Below are positions 7,992-16,376 of a stretch of 64,000 bases of DNA, piece after piece. Origin of the DNA: an uncultured Carboxylicivirga sp. (GTDB taxonomy: Bacteria > Bacteroidota > Bacteroidia > Bacteroidales > Marinilabiliaceae); the NCBI RefSeq assembly GCF_963668385.1, contig NZ_OY764327.1, forward strand, positions 4,126,501-4,190,500, written 5' to 3'. Both the position numbers and the translations under genes were made by a program. The stretch's first letter is position 1, and every line of letters starts with the position of its first letter. The notes under the pieces were generated by a model. The model had not been told where the DNA came from. It searched no databases and was given only the letters and a program-made list of their open reading frames with translations.

Positions 7992-9278
7992 ATGAAGACG
8001 ATACGTTTAACTTTAGCAGCAGCCTTAATGAGTATGGCTGTAACAGTAGGAGCGCAGTCGCCTCCAATTCAGAACAACCAGGAAGTAACCCCTGAAATTG
8101 AAAAGGAAAGAGCAGAAGCAGAAAAAGCAGAAGCCAATGCTAAAACTGATATCAAAGTTGGAAAACTGTATCTAACGGCACTTCCTGCATTAGCATCTAA
8201 TCCGGCATATGGTTTTATTTATGGAGCAGCTGCATCAGGTAGTATATTTTTAGGTGATCCGTCAACTACCAATATGTCTAATTTGATGGCAATAGCCACA
8301 TACACAACAAAAAATCAGTTAATGATTGCTCTACGTGGTAACTTATACACCAACGAAAATAAATGGATGTTACAGAGTGATTATAGATTTTTTGATTCTT
8401 CGCAACCCACTTTTGGCTTAGGAACAGGAGCCGATGGAAATACCTTAATCCCTGGAGTATCACCTTTGGGCGAAGATGAACTATATGAAGGAGAAGGTAT
8501 GGAGTTTAATTTTATACGGGCCCACCAAACAGCACTTAGGCAAATAAAACCCTCGTTGTATTTCGGTGGAGGTATTCATTTTGATCGTTTTTCGGATATT
8601 AATGATAACATATTGGATAAAGAAAATGGTATTTATTCTAATCATTATACTTATAGTATGAAGCATGGTTATGATCCCACTGGTTATAATTTGGTGGGTG
8701 TTTCGGCAAGTGCTTTATATGATACCCGTGATAATATGGCTAATCCATATTCAGGACGTTTTGCTAACATTTCTTATAAGTACAATGCCGACTTTTTAGG
8801 TAGTGATCAAAGCTCATCTACTCTTTGGATGGAATATCGTGATTATTTTAGTGTAAGTAAGAATGTACCCCGAAATGTACTTGCTGTTTGGACCTATGCT
8901 AACATTACAACACACGGACATCTACCTTATATGTTAATGCCTGCAACTGCCTGGGATCAGATGGGAAGATCAGGTCGTGGTTATGCTCAGGGACGCTGGA
9001 GAGGTGATGATATGTTTTATGCTGAGGCTGAATACAGGTTCCGTTTACCTCTTTTGGCTAAAAACCCTGATTTATTTGGTGGTGTAGTATTTGCCGATGC
9101 TACTTCGGCCTCTGCTCGCGATGCCAATGTAAACTTATTTGACAACTGGGCTTTTGCAGCTGGTGCTGGTTTGCGTATTCAAATCCAAAAAGCAACGCGT
9201 ACTAATCTTGGATTCGATTATGGTGTAGCTAATGATGGTACTGGTGCCTTTTATATAAACCTTACCGAGTATTTTTAA
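7992..9278 (+). CDS. BamA/TamA (Omp85)-like outer-membrane barrel, paralog 1
   Basis: A 428-residue protein. ATG 7992 is chosen because MKTIRLTLAAALMSMAVTVGAQ forms a signal peptide that aligns with the paralog at 17581; the frame is open further left from TTG 7959. There are no POTRA repeats; after a short charged linker, residues 50-428 form a bacterial surface-antigen barrel with an Omp85-like GRGYAQGRWRGDD segment (compare the VRGF loop) and a last strand ending in Phe. Single-domain proteins of this family are not the essential BamA. They may be secreted-lipase-type or substrate porins. It has its own 21-bp operator and ends at a terminator facing AraC gene 1. Confidence 0.8.
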   Translation: MKTIRLTLAAALMSMAVTVGAQSPPIQNNQEVTPEIEKERAEAEKAEANAKTDIKVGKLYLTALPALASNPAYGFIYGAAASGSIFLGDPSTTNMSNLMAIATYTTKNQLMIALRGNLYTNENKWMLQSDYRFFDSSQPTFGLGTGADGNTLIPGVSPLGEDELYEGEGMEFNFIRAHQTALRQIKPSLYFGGGIHFDRFSDINDNILDKENGIYSNHYTYSMKHGYDPTGYNLVGVSASALYDTRDNMANPYSGRFANISYKYNADFLGSDQSSSTLWMEYRDYFSVSKNVPRNVLAVWTYANITTHGHLPYMLMPATAWDQMGRSGRGYAQGRWRGDDMFYAEAEYRFRLPLLAKNPDLFGGVVFADATSASARDANVNLFDNWAFAAGAGLRIQIQKATRTNLGFDYGVANDGTGAFYINLTEYF

Positions 9279-9306
9279 AATAATGGTTAATTGTTAATGA
9301 TAAAAG

Positions 9307-9337
9307 GGTCGCAACAGTTTTGTTAGCGGCCTTTTTT
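9307..9337. terminator. Bidirectional terminator between Omp85-like gene 1 and AraC gene 1
   Basis: GGTCGCaac...gttaGCGGCC stem followed by six T. The same sequence theme (rGGCCGCAACAG...) recurs at 12127 and 16343, each time just before the 3' end of an AraC gene. Confidence 0.72.
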
Positions 9338-9388
9338 GAGATATTGAAACACTTTCAATAAGTTTATGATAGGAATGTATGAATTTTA

Positions 9389-10375
9389 TTATCCGGGAAT
9401 TACTTCTTTGGGATTAACACCTTTTACTTTTTTAAACATCAGCGAGAATTTCGATACGCTGTTATATCCCATATCAAAACCTACTTCCATTACTGTATAC
9501 TGGCCGGTTTTTAAGCGTCGATAGGCTTCATCCATTTTGGCATGGGTATAAAACTGGTAAACCGAGCAGTTGAACAAAGCTTTAAAATCGCGCTGAAGCT
9601 TTGATACACTTACAGCAAATTCATTGGCCAGATCTTCCAGATTGATTTTGGACTCAACGCTTTGGATTACTTTGTCTTTGATTATCATTAAGCGATTGTA
9701 ATCATCAACATGTAGTCCGTGTAATTCATCTTTATTCAATAATTTCTGAACCGATTGCATTAGAGTTGTAAATAATTCAAACGCTTTGGCATGCACCAAT
9801 AAAATTCTACCCGAATCGATATTATCGTAATGTAAGAGATCAAATAACAGACGATCCATCTCAGTTGTTAAATGCAGATGATAGCCTTTTGCTTCATCGT
9901 TTTCAAATAATTTATCAAAAATATCCACGGCTTCGGGCATTAATTCCTGAAGTCCCTTTCTATACAGTTTAAACGATACAGATTGATGCTGATGATTGGC
10001 ATGAAATTCTGATTTTAGTGGAAATAATCCATTATATATAAAAATACCTTGAGGAGAACCAGCCTCCATCAATTGTTGTTCATTATTGTAATCCTGCACC
10101 ACTTTCCCTTCTTTCACGATATTAATGTGATAATAATCGGGTATTTCGTCCGGAGTTCTGTCAATAACGATATTATAATCGTAGTTTCCCTGTACAACCA
10201 TAAACTCAAACTCAGGGAAATAAGAGTAGGCAGTAATTTTCCATTCGCTATTACCTCTTTTATATATGAGTCGTTTATCTTTTACTTCGGCTTTAAAACT
10301 TTCTTCAAAAGCTCTTAAATAGGTTTGAATATCACCTTCTTTTATCTTTATGTATAAAGGATCTTGTGTTTTCAT
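9389..10375 (-). CDS. AraC-family transcriptional regulator, paralog 1
   Basis: A 328-residue regulator (ATG at 10375; the frame continues to TTG 10384). The N-terminal 220 residues form an unnamed sensory domain shared with the two paralogs. The C-terminal 105 residues carry the double helix-turn-helix: first recognition region AVSVSKLQRDFKALF, second YNSVSKFSLMFKKVKGVNP. Cytoplasmic. It is transcribed away from the esterase gene at 10570 across a 194-bp region that holds the paired half-sites at 10476/10497, so I infer control of that promoter. No ligand can be named from the sequence. Confidence 0.9.
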   Translation of the reverse strand: MKTQDPLYIKIKEGDIQTYLRAFEESFKAEVKDKRLIYKRGNSEWKITAYSYFPEFEFMVVQGNYDYNIVIDRTPDEIPDYYHINIVKEGKVVQDYNNEQQLMEAGSPQGIFIYNGLFPLKSEFHANHQHQSVSFKLYRKGLQELMPEAVDIFDKLFENDEAKGYHLHLTTEMDRLLFDLLHYDNIDSGRILLVHAKAFELFTTLMQSVQKLLNKDELHGLHVDDYNRLMIIKDKVIQSVESKINLEDLANEFAVSVSKLQRDFKALFNCSVYQFYTHAKMDEAYRRLKTGQYTVMEVGFDMGYNSVSKFSLMFKKVKGVNPKEVIPG

Positions 10376-10475
10376 TGGTGTCAAGTTCTGGCTTTAAAGT
10401 TAATCGAAATCCTTTGTTAATAAAGAACAAAACGACTTTGTAGTAGTACTCATTTTGTTTTGATTACTTGTTAAA

Positions 10476-10541
10476 TGCTGCAAAAGGGTTGAGGGTTGAT
10501 AGAATTGGGACTGGACTGTTACAAATCTTAAATGATATTTG
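10476..10541 (+). promoter_or_regulatory. 21-bp direct-repeat operator and -7 box (esterase gene)
   Basis: Half-sites TGCTGCAAAAGGGTT (10476) and TGATAGAATTGGGAC (10497), 21 bp apart. Box GATATTTG at 10534, 37 nt after the second start. Lies in the divergent region between AraC gene 1 and the esterase. Confidence 0.6.
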
Positions 10542-10569
10542 TAACAGTAAATTTTAAAAGCTATTAGAT

Positions 10570-11580
10570 ATGAATATAAAGCAATTTTTTTTGATGACAA
10601 TTTTGGGTGTGTCGCTTTTAGTAGCGCCTAATGCCCAGGCACAGAAATCATTTTTTAATCCGGAAGTACCCGACATTGTTCAGTACGAAGTAACACCTGA
10701 TGTAAAGTACGGAGAAGGCAAAGTTAATGCAAACGGCAAAGTTGCCATGAAGGACCTAACCATGGATGTATATTATCCAAAAGCCGAGTCAGGCGAGCCA
10801 CGTCCTGCTATTATTTTAACTTATGGTGGAAGCTTTCACCGTGGTAATCCTCGTTCTCCTTATACGGGATTTGGAGGGCAAACAACATCAATGAGCCAGT
10901 ATGCCATGCGTTATGCTGCCGAAGGTTTTGTGGTATTTACCATTAATTATCGCGTAGCTCCCGATAATCCTATTGTAGACGAATACTCAGTATACACCGA
11001 AGACGATATTGACGTAAGTATATTTACAAATCCAGCTGCGGTAGCACAAACAAATGTTATTCGCCAGCAGATGGGATTGGAGCCTTTAACAGATGAAAAT
11101 GCCGAACCGGTTTTGAAAGCTACTGTTCTGGCAGCTGCCGAAGATTTACGCACAGCCATCCTCCATGTTAAAGCTGAAAACAAAACTTATAATATTAACC
11201 CTGATAAGATTGCATTGGGTGGATTCTCTGCCGGAGCAGTAACCTCTATTAATGTGGCATACGGAATGCAGGAAGATGTATCGGCTGTATTTATCAACTC
11301 AGGATTTGTGGCCGGACTGAAAGTGGCTAACAAAATTGCTGCTTCAGACAGCAATCCTCCTATTATGATGTTTATGAGTGATAATGATTACCCTGTAGTA
11401 TCTATGTTTACCCAACCACTTATTCAAATTTTTAAGGCGAATAACGTAGAATACCATTTTAACTGGGTTCCGGGTTTCGGTCATTTTTATCCGGGAGGAG
11501 CAGTAACTTTATCTGATGAGGGCGATAAAGCACCACTTATAGAAAGAACGCTGGGGTTTTTAAAAGAGAAGCTGCAATAA
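10570..11580 (+). CDS. Secreted alpha/beta-hydrolase (esterase-like)
   Basis: A 336-residue exported hydrolase with a signal peptide to about residue 25. It has the carboxylesterase layout: oxyanion segment YGGSFHRG near 85-92, nucleophile elbow GGFSAG with Ser220, acid in SDNDYP (Asp271 or Asp273) and His305 in GFGHFYPGG. The GGS/HGG-type oxyanion hole and the size point to the BD-FAE or hormone-sensitive-lipase-like branch, which cleaves carboxylic esters. The substrate is unknown. An operator for an AraC-type protein lies upstream. The Lumazine_bd_2-like gene follows after 63 nt, past a weak hairpin, so a two-gene operon is likely. Confidence 0.85.
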   Translation: MNIKQFFLMTILGVSLLVAPNAQAQKSFFNPEVPDIVQYEVTPDVKYGEGKVNANGKVAMKDLTMDVYYPKAESGEPRPAIILTYGGSFHRGNPRSPYTGFGGQTTSMSQYAMRYAAEGFVVFTINYRVAPDNPIVDEYSVYTEDDIDVSIFTNPAAVAQTNVIRQQMGLEPLTDENAEPVLKATVLAAAEDLRTAILHVKAENKTYNINPDKIALGGFSAGAVTSINVAYGMQEDVSAVFINSGFVAGLKVANKIAASDSNPPIMMFMSDNDYPVVSMFTQPLIQIFKANNVEYHFNWVPGFGHFYPGGAVTLSDEGDKAPLIERTLGFLKEKLQ

Positions 11581-11596
11581 GCATTTAAAAAAGCTA

Positions 11597-11621
11597 AGCC
11601 TGTACTACTTTAGTGCAGGCT
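11597..11621 (+). terminator. Weak intra-operon hairpin
   Basis: AGCCTGTACT (11597-11606) pairs with AGTGCAGGCT (11612-11621) with one wobble and no T-run. It may attenuate transcription between the esterase and the following gene rather than stop it. Confidence 0.4.
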
Positions 11622-11643
11622 GGCCTAATTAAAAATGAATGAC

Positions 11644-12099
11644 ATGAAGAAACTTGTTTTATCACTACTTATTGCAATATCAGGCTTATCGGCCTCTGCG
11701 CAATCGGATAAGAAAGAAGTTGAAGCCATAAAAAAGGTAATTGAAACAGCTTATCTCAATGGCGTTCAGAATATCGGTAATATGGACTTGATCGATGCCG
11801 GTTTTCATCCCGATTTTCGGATGCAGGTGTTGGAAAAGGACGGAAGCCTGTCAAACGTGTCCCTCGACGAATTTAAACAACGGGTAAAAAACAACATCGA
11901 TAAAGGTGTACTGCCTCGCCCCGAAGGAAAACAGGTAAGCGTTGAGTTTTTAAGTATCGATGTAAGTAAATATGCGGCCACCCTAAAAATGGATTACATC
12001 CTCGAAGGAAAGTCGGTTTACATCGATTATATGCAACTGTATAAATTCCCCGAAGGATGGAAAATCGTAAATAAGATTTACTACACCGTGGGTGATTAA
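11644..12099 (+). CDS. Secreted Lumazine_bd_2/NTF2-like protein, paralog 1
   Basis: A 151-residue protein. The ATG at 11644 gives a clean signal peptide (MKKLVLSLLIAISGLSASAQ); the in-frame ATG at 11635 adds only three residues. The mature part is a SnoaL/NTF2-type fold of the putative lumazine-binding family, with VIETAYLNGVQNIGNMD at the start and the closing strands LYKFPEGWKIVNKIYYTVGD. Members are small ligand-binding or orphan proteins. It is highly similar to the gene at 15853, including the HPDFRMQVLEKDG core, so one is a duplicate of the other. It follows the esterase gene. Confidence 0.78.
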   Translation: MKKLVLSLLIAISGLSASAQSDKKEVEAIKKVIETAYLNGVQNIGNMDLIDAGFHPDFRMQVLEKDGSLSNVSLDEFKQRVKNNIDKGVLPRPEGKQVSVEFLSIDVSKYAATLKMDYILEGKSVYIDYMQLYKFPEGWKIVNKIYYTVGD

Positions 12100-12126
12100 A
12101 AAATGATGATTGATTAAAGATTAATG

Positions 12127-12160
12127 AAGGCCGCAACAGATTGTTGTTGGCCTTTTCTTT
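12127..12160. terminator. Bidirectional terminator before AraC gene 2
   Basis: AAGGCC...GGCCTT stem around CGCAACAGATTGTTGTT, followed by a T-rich run. Sequence-related to the terminators at 9307 and 16343. Confidence 0.7.
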
Positions 12161-12162
12161 TT

Positions 12163-13140
12163 TTAACCCGGTATCACATCACTTGGATTAATTCCTTTAT
12201 TTTTTTTAAACATGATCGAGAATTTGGGAATGCTATTATACCCAAGATCGTAACCCACTTGCATTACGGTAAATTTACCTGTTTTCAGACGGCGATAGGC
12301 TTCATCCATTTTGGCTTGAGCAAAAAACTGATAGACTGAAATGTCAAATAGTGTTTTAAAGTCGCGCTGCAATTTTGATTTGCTGATAGCAAACTGTTTG
12401 GCAATTTCTTCAACATTGATTTTACCCTCAATATTATCTAACATTTCCTTTTTAATTAAAAGTAAACGATTATAGTCATCAATGTGTAAACCATGTAACT
12501 CATCTTTTTCTAATAATTGTTTAATGGAATTTAAAAGCATGGTAAATAATTCCAGCCCGCGAGATAATACCATAGTGTTTTTGCCAAAAATACCACTGTT
12601 AAATTCATAAAGTTCTGTCAAAAGCCTTTCCATCTCAATAGGTAATTGGGTGTGATAGGCAGTTGGCTCATCGTTTTCAAATAAGGTTTCAATAATCGGT
12701 ATTGCTTCGGGCATTATTTCGGCTATAGCTTGTTTTGATACTTTAAAAACAATAGCCTTGTAATCCTGATTGGCTGGTATGTTTGATTTTAAAGGGAAAC
12801 CACCATTGTATACAAATACACCTTTATTAGTGCCGGCTTCTGCAGTTTTCTCTTCGTTATCATAGTCCTGCATTATTTTACCCTCTTTAATCATATTAAA
12901 ATGATAATAGTCGGGTCTTTCATTAGCAATTCTATCAACTACAATATTATTATAGAAGTTGGTACTAAGTACCCCCAGTTCAAAATCAGCTGCAATAAGC
13001 TGCGACGAGAGATGAAAATAGTTAGAACCTTTTTGTATCTCAAACCTGTTTTTTATTCTCTTTTGCTCAAAAACCTCCTCAACTACCTTAAAGTAGTTGT
13101 TCATTCCGCCTTCAGTAACCTTTAAAATTGTTGTGTCCAA
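12163..13140 (-). CDS. AraC-family transcriptional regulator, paralog 2
   Basis: A 325-residue paralog of the regulators at 9389 and 16377, with the same unnamed N-terminal sensory region and C-terminal double helix-turn-helix (AISKSKLQRDFKTLF and YNSIPKFSIMFKKNKGINP). I keep the TTG start at 13140 because the residues it adds (TTILKVTEGG) align with the paralogs' starts and no in-frame ATG lies upstream; the first internal ATG is at residue 13. It diverges from the serine hydrolase gene at 13407, whose upstream region holds the G-rich half-sites at 13248/13269. Ligand unknown. Confidence 0.88.
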   Translation of the reverse strand: MDTTILKVTEGGMNNYFKVVEEVFEQKRIKNRFEIQKGSNYFHLSSQLIAADFELGVLSTNFYNNIVVDRIANERPDYYHFNMIKEGKIMQDYDNEEKTAEAGTNKGVFVYNGGFPLKSNIPANQDYKAIVFKVSKQAIAEIMPEAIPIIETLFENDEPTAYHTQLPIEMERLLTELYEFNSGIFGKNTMVLSRGLELFTMLLNSIKQLLEKDELHGLHIDDYNRLLLIKKEMLDNIEGKINVEEIAKQFAISKSKLQRDFKTLFDISVYQFFAQAKMDEAYRRLKTGKFTVMQVGYDLGYNSIPKFSIMFKKNKGINPSDVIPG

Positions 13141-13247
13141 TGTGTATCTGTTTACTCACGTAAAGTTAAAGAATCATTTAGTGTTTACAATTATTTGAAT
13201 AGTTTGCTCATACAATACTACCGTTATGTCTTATTTTTGGCCTTAAA

Positions 13248-13322
13248 TTATGCTTTTGGGTTCTTTGGGAATTGGGTTGGGACAAACGGAGATGATTGTA
13301 ACCTCCATAATCCTGATATTTG
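13248..13322 (+). promoter_or_regulatory. 21-bp direct-repeat operator and -7 box (serine hydrolase 1)
   Basis: TTATGCTTTTGGGTT (13248) and GAATTGGGTTGGGAC (13269) put their GGG blocks 21 bp apart. Box GATATTTG at 13315 is 46 nt after the second start, 9 nt further than in most copies. The left halves are weak, so this is the least regular of the set. Confidence 0.45.
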
Positions 13323-13406
13323 AATTGTTAATTTAAATACAAGTTCAGCAATGCTTTAGTAAGCCTAAATAGCTGATCAATTTTGTAACTACTAAAAATA
13401 ATTGAT

Positions 13407-14717
13407 ATGAGAATTACATTATTACTTTCAGGATTGTTCCTGATATCGACAATGAGTTTTGCACAAAAGACAAGTAACAAGCTGGATGGAACCGATGGTT
13501 TGCAGCCAATTTCAGAATTTAAGGAAGATATTAATTCAACAGATGCTCAGAAGTATCGTACCGAATACAGGGCATTAAATTTTATTAAGGCCGATCAAAC
13601 GGGAGCTTACGGTTTTTTAAACCTACCCGAAGTTTCGCCAACAGCAACAGTCTACAGAAACGGACAGGTTTCTTTTTTAGAAGAAAATTTGAATGAAGAG
13701 CTTTGGAATACGGTTACCAAAACCAATGCCGGAACCATGCCTTTATCTGAATTAGTACAAAACGACAGTGCCCGTATGCAGGGGTTGTTAGTTATTCATG
13801 ATGGTAAAATTGCTCTTGAAAAATACATGGGCATGCGCGAAACAGATAAGCATGTGTGGTTTTCTGCATCCAAAACACTAACCGGAATATTGGTGCACAT
13901 TTTAGAAGAAGAAGGAAAGATTGATCTGGAGGAATCAGTTACGCATTATATACCTGAGTTTAACAGCGCTGATTGGCAAAAAGTGAAAGTAAAACACTTA
14001 TTGCATCACGTATCGGGTATGGATTATGTAGAAACAAACAAAAACTTTAAAACACCCGGACATCCATTGGCTATTGGTTTTGCTTATGCGATTGCTACGC
14101 GCCACGAGCCATCAGAAAAATCACTTTTTGATATTATGAAGGATGTAAAATTGTATAGAGAACCGGGTGAGGCTTTTGACTATTCAACCATGAATACACA
14201 GATTCTGGGTCTTATTATCGAAAAAGTAACCAATCAGAAGTTCGAAGATGTATTAAGTCAGCGCGTATGGGGAAAAAGTGGCATGGAGAGTGAAGGCCAT
14301 TATGCACTAACTCCATATGGTGAGATCTTAAATGGAGCTATCTTTTCATCTCGATTGAGAGATATGGGACGTTTCGGATTGTTATTTACCGATAGTTGGA
14401 ATAAGGTGTCTCAAGAGAAAGTTGTTTCGGATAGTTACTTCGAAAAAGTAAATGACAAAACATACAGCGACGCATATTTAAAAGGAGAGCAGGGTACTAA
14501 CAATGCAAAATACTTTGGCGAAGTTCCTTCGCATGCAAGCTACCAGTGGGATGCAGTGTTTAATGATGGAGATATGTATAAGGCCGGTCGTTATGGTCAG
14601 GGTATTTATGTATCGCCCGAAACGAATACTGTAATTGTATGGTTCTCTACCGTATACGAAAACCTTTTATACTTCCCCGGTTTTGCACGTCAAATAATTG
14701 ATCAAAATTATCGCTAA
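13407..14717 (+). CDS. Secreted serine hydrolase, class C beta-lactamase fold, paralog 1
   Basis: A 436-residue exported enzyme with signal peptide to residue 19-20. The penicillin-binding-protein/beta-lactamase motifs are SxxK at Ser153-Lys156 (FSASKT) and a Tyr motif at 259 (FDYST). The late HxG/KTG-type motif is not obvious. Such proteins are usually esterases or peptidases, not resistance enzymes; nothing here points to antibiotic hydrolysis. It is related to the enzyme at 20869. It is monocistronic, with a terminator at 14729, and lies divergently from AraC gene 2. Confidence 0.85.
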   Translation: MRITLLLSGLFLISTMSFAQKTSNKLDGTDGLQPISEFKEDINSTDAQKYRTEYRALNFIKADQTGAYGFLNLPEVSPTATVYRNGQVSFLEENLNEELWNTVTKTNAGTMPLSELVQNDSARMQGLLVIHDGKIALEKYMGMRETDKHVWFSASKTLTGILVHILEEEGKIDLEESVTHYIPEFNSADWQKVKVKHLLHHVSGMDYVETNKNFKTPGHPLAIGFAYAIATRHEPSEKSLFDIMKDVKLYREPGEAFDYSTMNTQILGLIIEKVTNQKFEDVLSQRVWGKSGMESEGHYALTPYGEILNGAIFSSRLRDMGRFGLLFTDSWNKVSQEKVVSDSYFEKVNDKTYSDAYLKGEQGTNNAKYFGEVPSHASYQWDAVFNDGDMYKAGRYGQGIYVSPETNTVIVWFSTVYENLLYFPGFARQIIDQNYR

Positions 14718-14728
14718 ACATATTGGTA

Positions 14729-14751
14729 AAGGGGTTCATTAAGAACCCCTT
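14729..14751 (+). terminator. Terminator after serine hydrolase 1
   Basis: AAGGGGTTC (14729-14737) pairs perfectly with GAACCCCTT (14743-14751), 11 nt past the stop and followed by TAATTT. The 315-bp gap to 15034 otherwise holds only the operator listed next. Confidence 0.72.
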
Positions 14752-14883
14752 AATTTAAAAAAATAAGTGTTGGAGATATTGAATAATCTTTGTCTCCCAG
14801 CCATACTTATGCCCAAATAATACTACCACTAACTTAAAATACGACTAGTAAATTCTTAGTTGTGCAATAGCAACAATTCAATT

Positions 14884-14949
14884 TGACCAAATGAGGTGAT
14901 AGCTTGATCTGTTTGGAGCCTTTGTTCATGAATAGATATATCATTTTTG
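14884..14949 (+). promoter_or_regulatory. 21-bp direct-repeat operator and -7 box (gene at 15034)
   Basis: TGACCAAATGAGGTG (14884) and TGATCTGTTTGGAGC (14905), 21 bp apart. Box CATTTTTG at 14942, 37 nt after the second start. Confidence 0.58.
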
Positions 14950-15033
14950 CATCATAAAGTGGATATCACGGAATAGAAACTATTGATTGAATTGCCATTA
15001 AGCTTATGTGAAATTAAAATAAAGCAATATATT

Positions 15034-15831
15034 ATGAATTATCTAAAAGCATTAATACTTACAGGAATACTCGCGTTTGGTAATATCCTGAGTTTTGCTC
15101 AAACACAAGAAGAGATAGCGCAGAAATTACAAAATCCATTGTCAAACATTACTGCGCTACCTATTCAATATAACTTTGGATTAGGAACACCAGATTACGA
15201 GGGAACAACTTACACTACCTCATTTCAACCGGTAATGGCCTTTGACTATGGTAACTTTAGTATGGTACACCGAGCCGTTATTGGTACATCATACCTGCCA
15301 TCTACTACTTTAGGTAATGGAAGTACTTTTGGAACAACCGATTTAAACTACTCTTTCTATTTTGCTCCTAAAAAGAAGTTGGGGAATTTAGCCTTTGGTG
15401 TTGGGCCATCTATCGATATGCCTACTGCCAGTGATCCTTTGTTAGGTAGTGGTAAGTGGAATGCCGGAGCCAGTATTGTTGCTGTGTACCAAAAAAACAA
15501 GTGGACGCTGGATATGGTATTCCGTCAGACCAATTCCTTTGCCGGAGATGACGAAAGAGCTGATGTAAACCGTTTTGTCAGTCAAACCTTAGTAGCCTAC
15601 AGTTTAGGTAAAGGTTGGGTGGTAAATACTTTTCCAACTATTACTGCCAACTGGAATGCTGATAAGGGACAACAATGGACTGTTCCTGTAGGAGGAGGAG
15701 TAAGTAAGCTGGTATTTTTAGGTAAGCTTCCAACACAGTTTGGAGTTCAGTATTACAATAATGTGGTACGACCTGATTACGTTGGCAAAAGCGAACTAAG
15801 GTTTACAACAACATTTGTATTTTCTAAATAA
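15034..15831 (+). CDS. Outer-membrane beta-barrel ('neuromedin U'-type transporter-like)
   Basis: A 265-residue exported protein. ATG 15034 is chosen because it starts a signal peptide (MNYLKALILTGILAFGNILSFAQ); the frame is open to TTG 14983. The mature start, EIAQKLQNPLSNITALPIQYNFGLG, matches a widespread outer-membrane family often misnamed 'neuromedin U'. It is thought to be a porin-like barrel of unknown substrate. The last strand ends TTFVFSK. It sits 21 nt before the Lumazine_bd_2-like lipoprotein gene, so the two form an operon, behind a 21-bp operator. Confidence 0.75.
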   Translation: MNYLKALILTGILAFGNILSFAQTQEEIAQKLQNPLSNITALPIQYNFGLGTPDYEGTTYTTSFQPVMAFDYGNFSMVHRAVIGTSYLPSTTLGNGSTFGTTDLNYSFYFAPKKKLGNLAFGVGPSIDMPTASDPLLGSGKWNAGASIVAVYQKNKWTLDMVFRQTNSFAGDDERADVNRFVSQTLVAYSLGKGWVVNTFPTITANWNADKGQQWTVPVGGGVSKLVFLGKLPTQFGVQYYNNVVRPDYVGKSELRFTTTFVFSK

Positions 15832-15852
15832 CAGCATTTAAACATTATAGAC

Positions 15853-16308
15853 ATGAAAAATATAGCAATCGTATTATTTTCAGCGCTAATTGGATTAGCA
15901 TCTTGTAATGCCCCTGAAGACAAAGAAGTGGCAGCCATTAAACAGCTTGTTGAAACATCGTACCTCGAGGGAACTCAGAATATAGGCGATATGGATAAGA
16001 TTGATGCTGGTTTTCATCCCGATTTTCGTATGCAGGTGCTGGAGAAAGACGGAACCTTGAACAATGTAGACCGCGAAGGATGGAAGCAAATGGCACAAGA
16101 TAACATCGATAATGGAGTTCTTCCCCGTGCAGCTGATAAGCAGGTTAGTGTAAATTATTTAGATATTCAGGTTGAAAAATATGCAGCCACACTAAAAATG
16201 GAGTATATGCTGGAAGGTAAACCGGTATATATCGACTTTATGCAACTGTATAAATTTCCTGATGGATGGAAAATAGTAAATAAGATTTATTACACCGTGG
16301 GGGACTAG
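15853..16308 (+). CDS. Lumazine_bd_2/NTF2-like lipoprotein, paralog 2
   Basis: A 151-residue protein closely similar to the gene product at 11644, but with a lipobox (LIGLASC, Cys near residue 19) in place of plain signal-peptidase processing, so it is membrane-anchored. Shared segments include the HPDFRMQVLEKDG core and the final LYKFPDGWKIVNKIYYTVGD. The two paralogs thus differ mainly in anchoring: one soluble and exported, one lipid-attached. It is cotranscribed with the upstream barrel gene and ends at a terminator facing AraC gene 3. Confidence 0.78.
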   Translation: MKNIAIVLFSALIGLASCNAPEDKEVAAIKQLVETSYLEGTQNIGDMDKIDAGFHPDFRMQVLEKDGTLNNVDREGWKQMAQDNIDNGVLPRAADKQVSVNYLDIQVEKYAATLKMEYMLEGKPVYIDFMQLYKFPDGWKIVNKIYYTVGD

Positions 16309-16342
16309 GAGAGGATTATTGATTAAGGATTAATGATAATTG

Positions 16343-16372
16343 AAAGGCCGCAATAGTTTGTTGTGGCCTTTT
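16343..16372. terminator. Bidirectional terminator before AraC gene 3
   Basis: AAAGGCCGCAA (16343-16353) pairs with TTGTGGCCTTT with one mismatch, flanked by T-rich sequence on the plus strand. Third member of the shared terminator series (9307, 12127, 16343). Confidence 0.72.
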
Positions 16373-16376
16373 ATTG

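Noticed and set aside
7992-9278. The essential BamA assembly protein
   Set aside because: It lacks POTRA repeats and occurs twice with a regulated promoter; the true BamA would be about twice as long.
13407-14717. Antibiotic-resistance beta-lactamase
   Set aside because: It has the class C fold motifs SxxK and Tyr, but length, missing clear KTG and a paralogous partner in a hydrolase cluster fit the esterase/peptidase branch.
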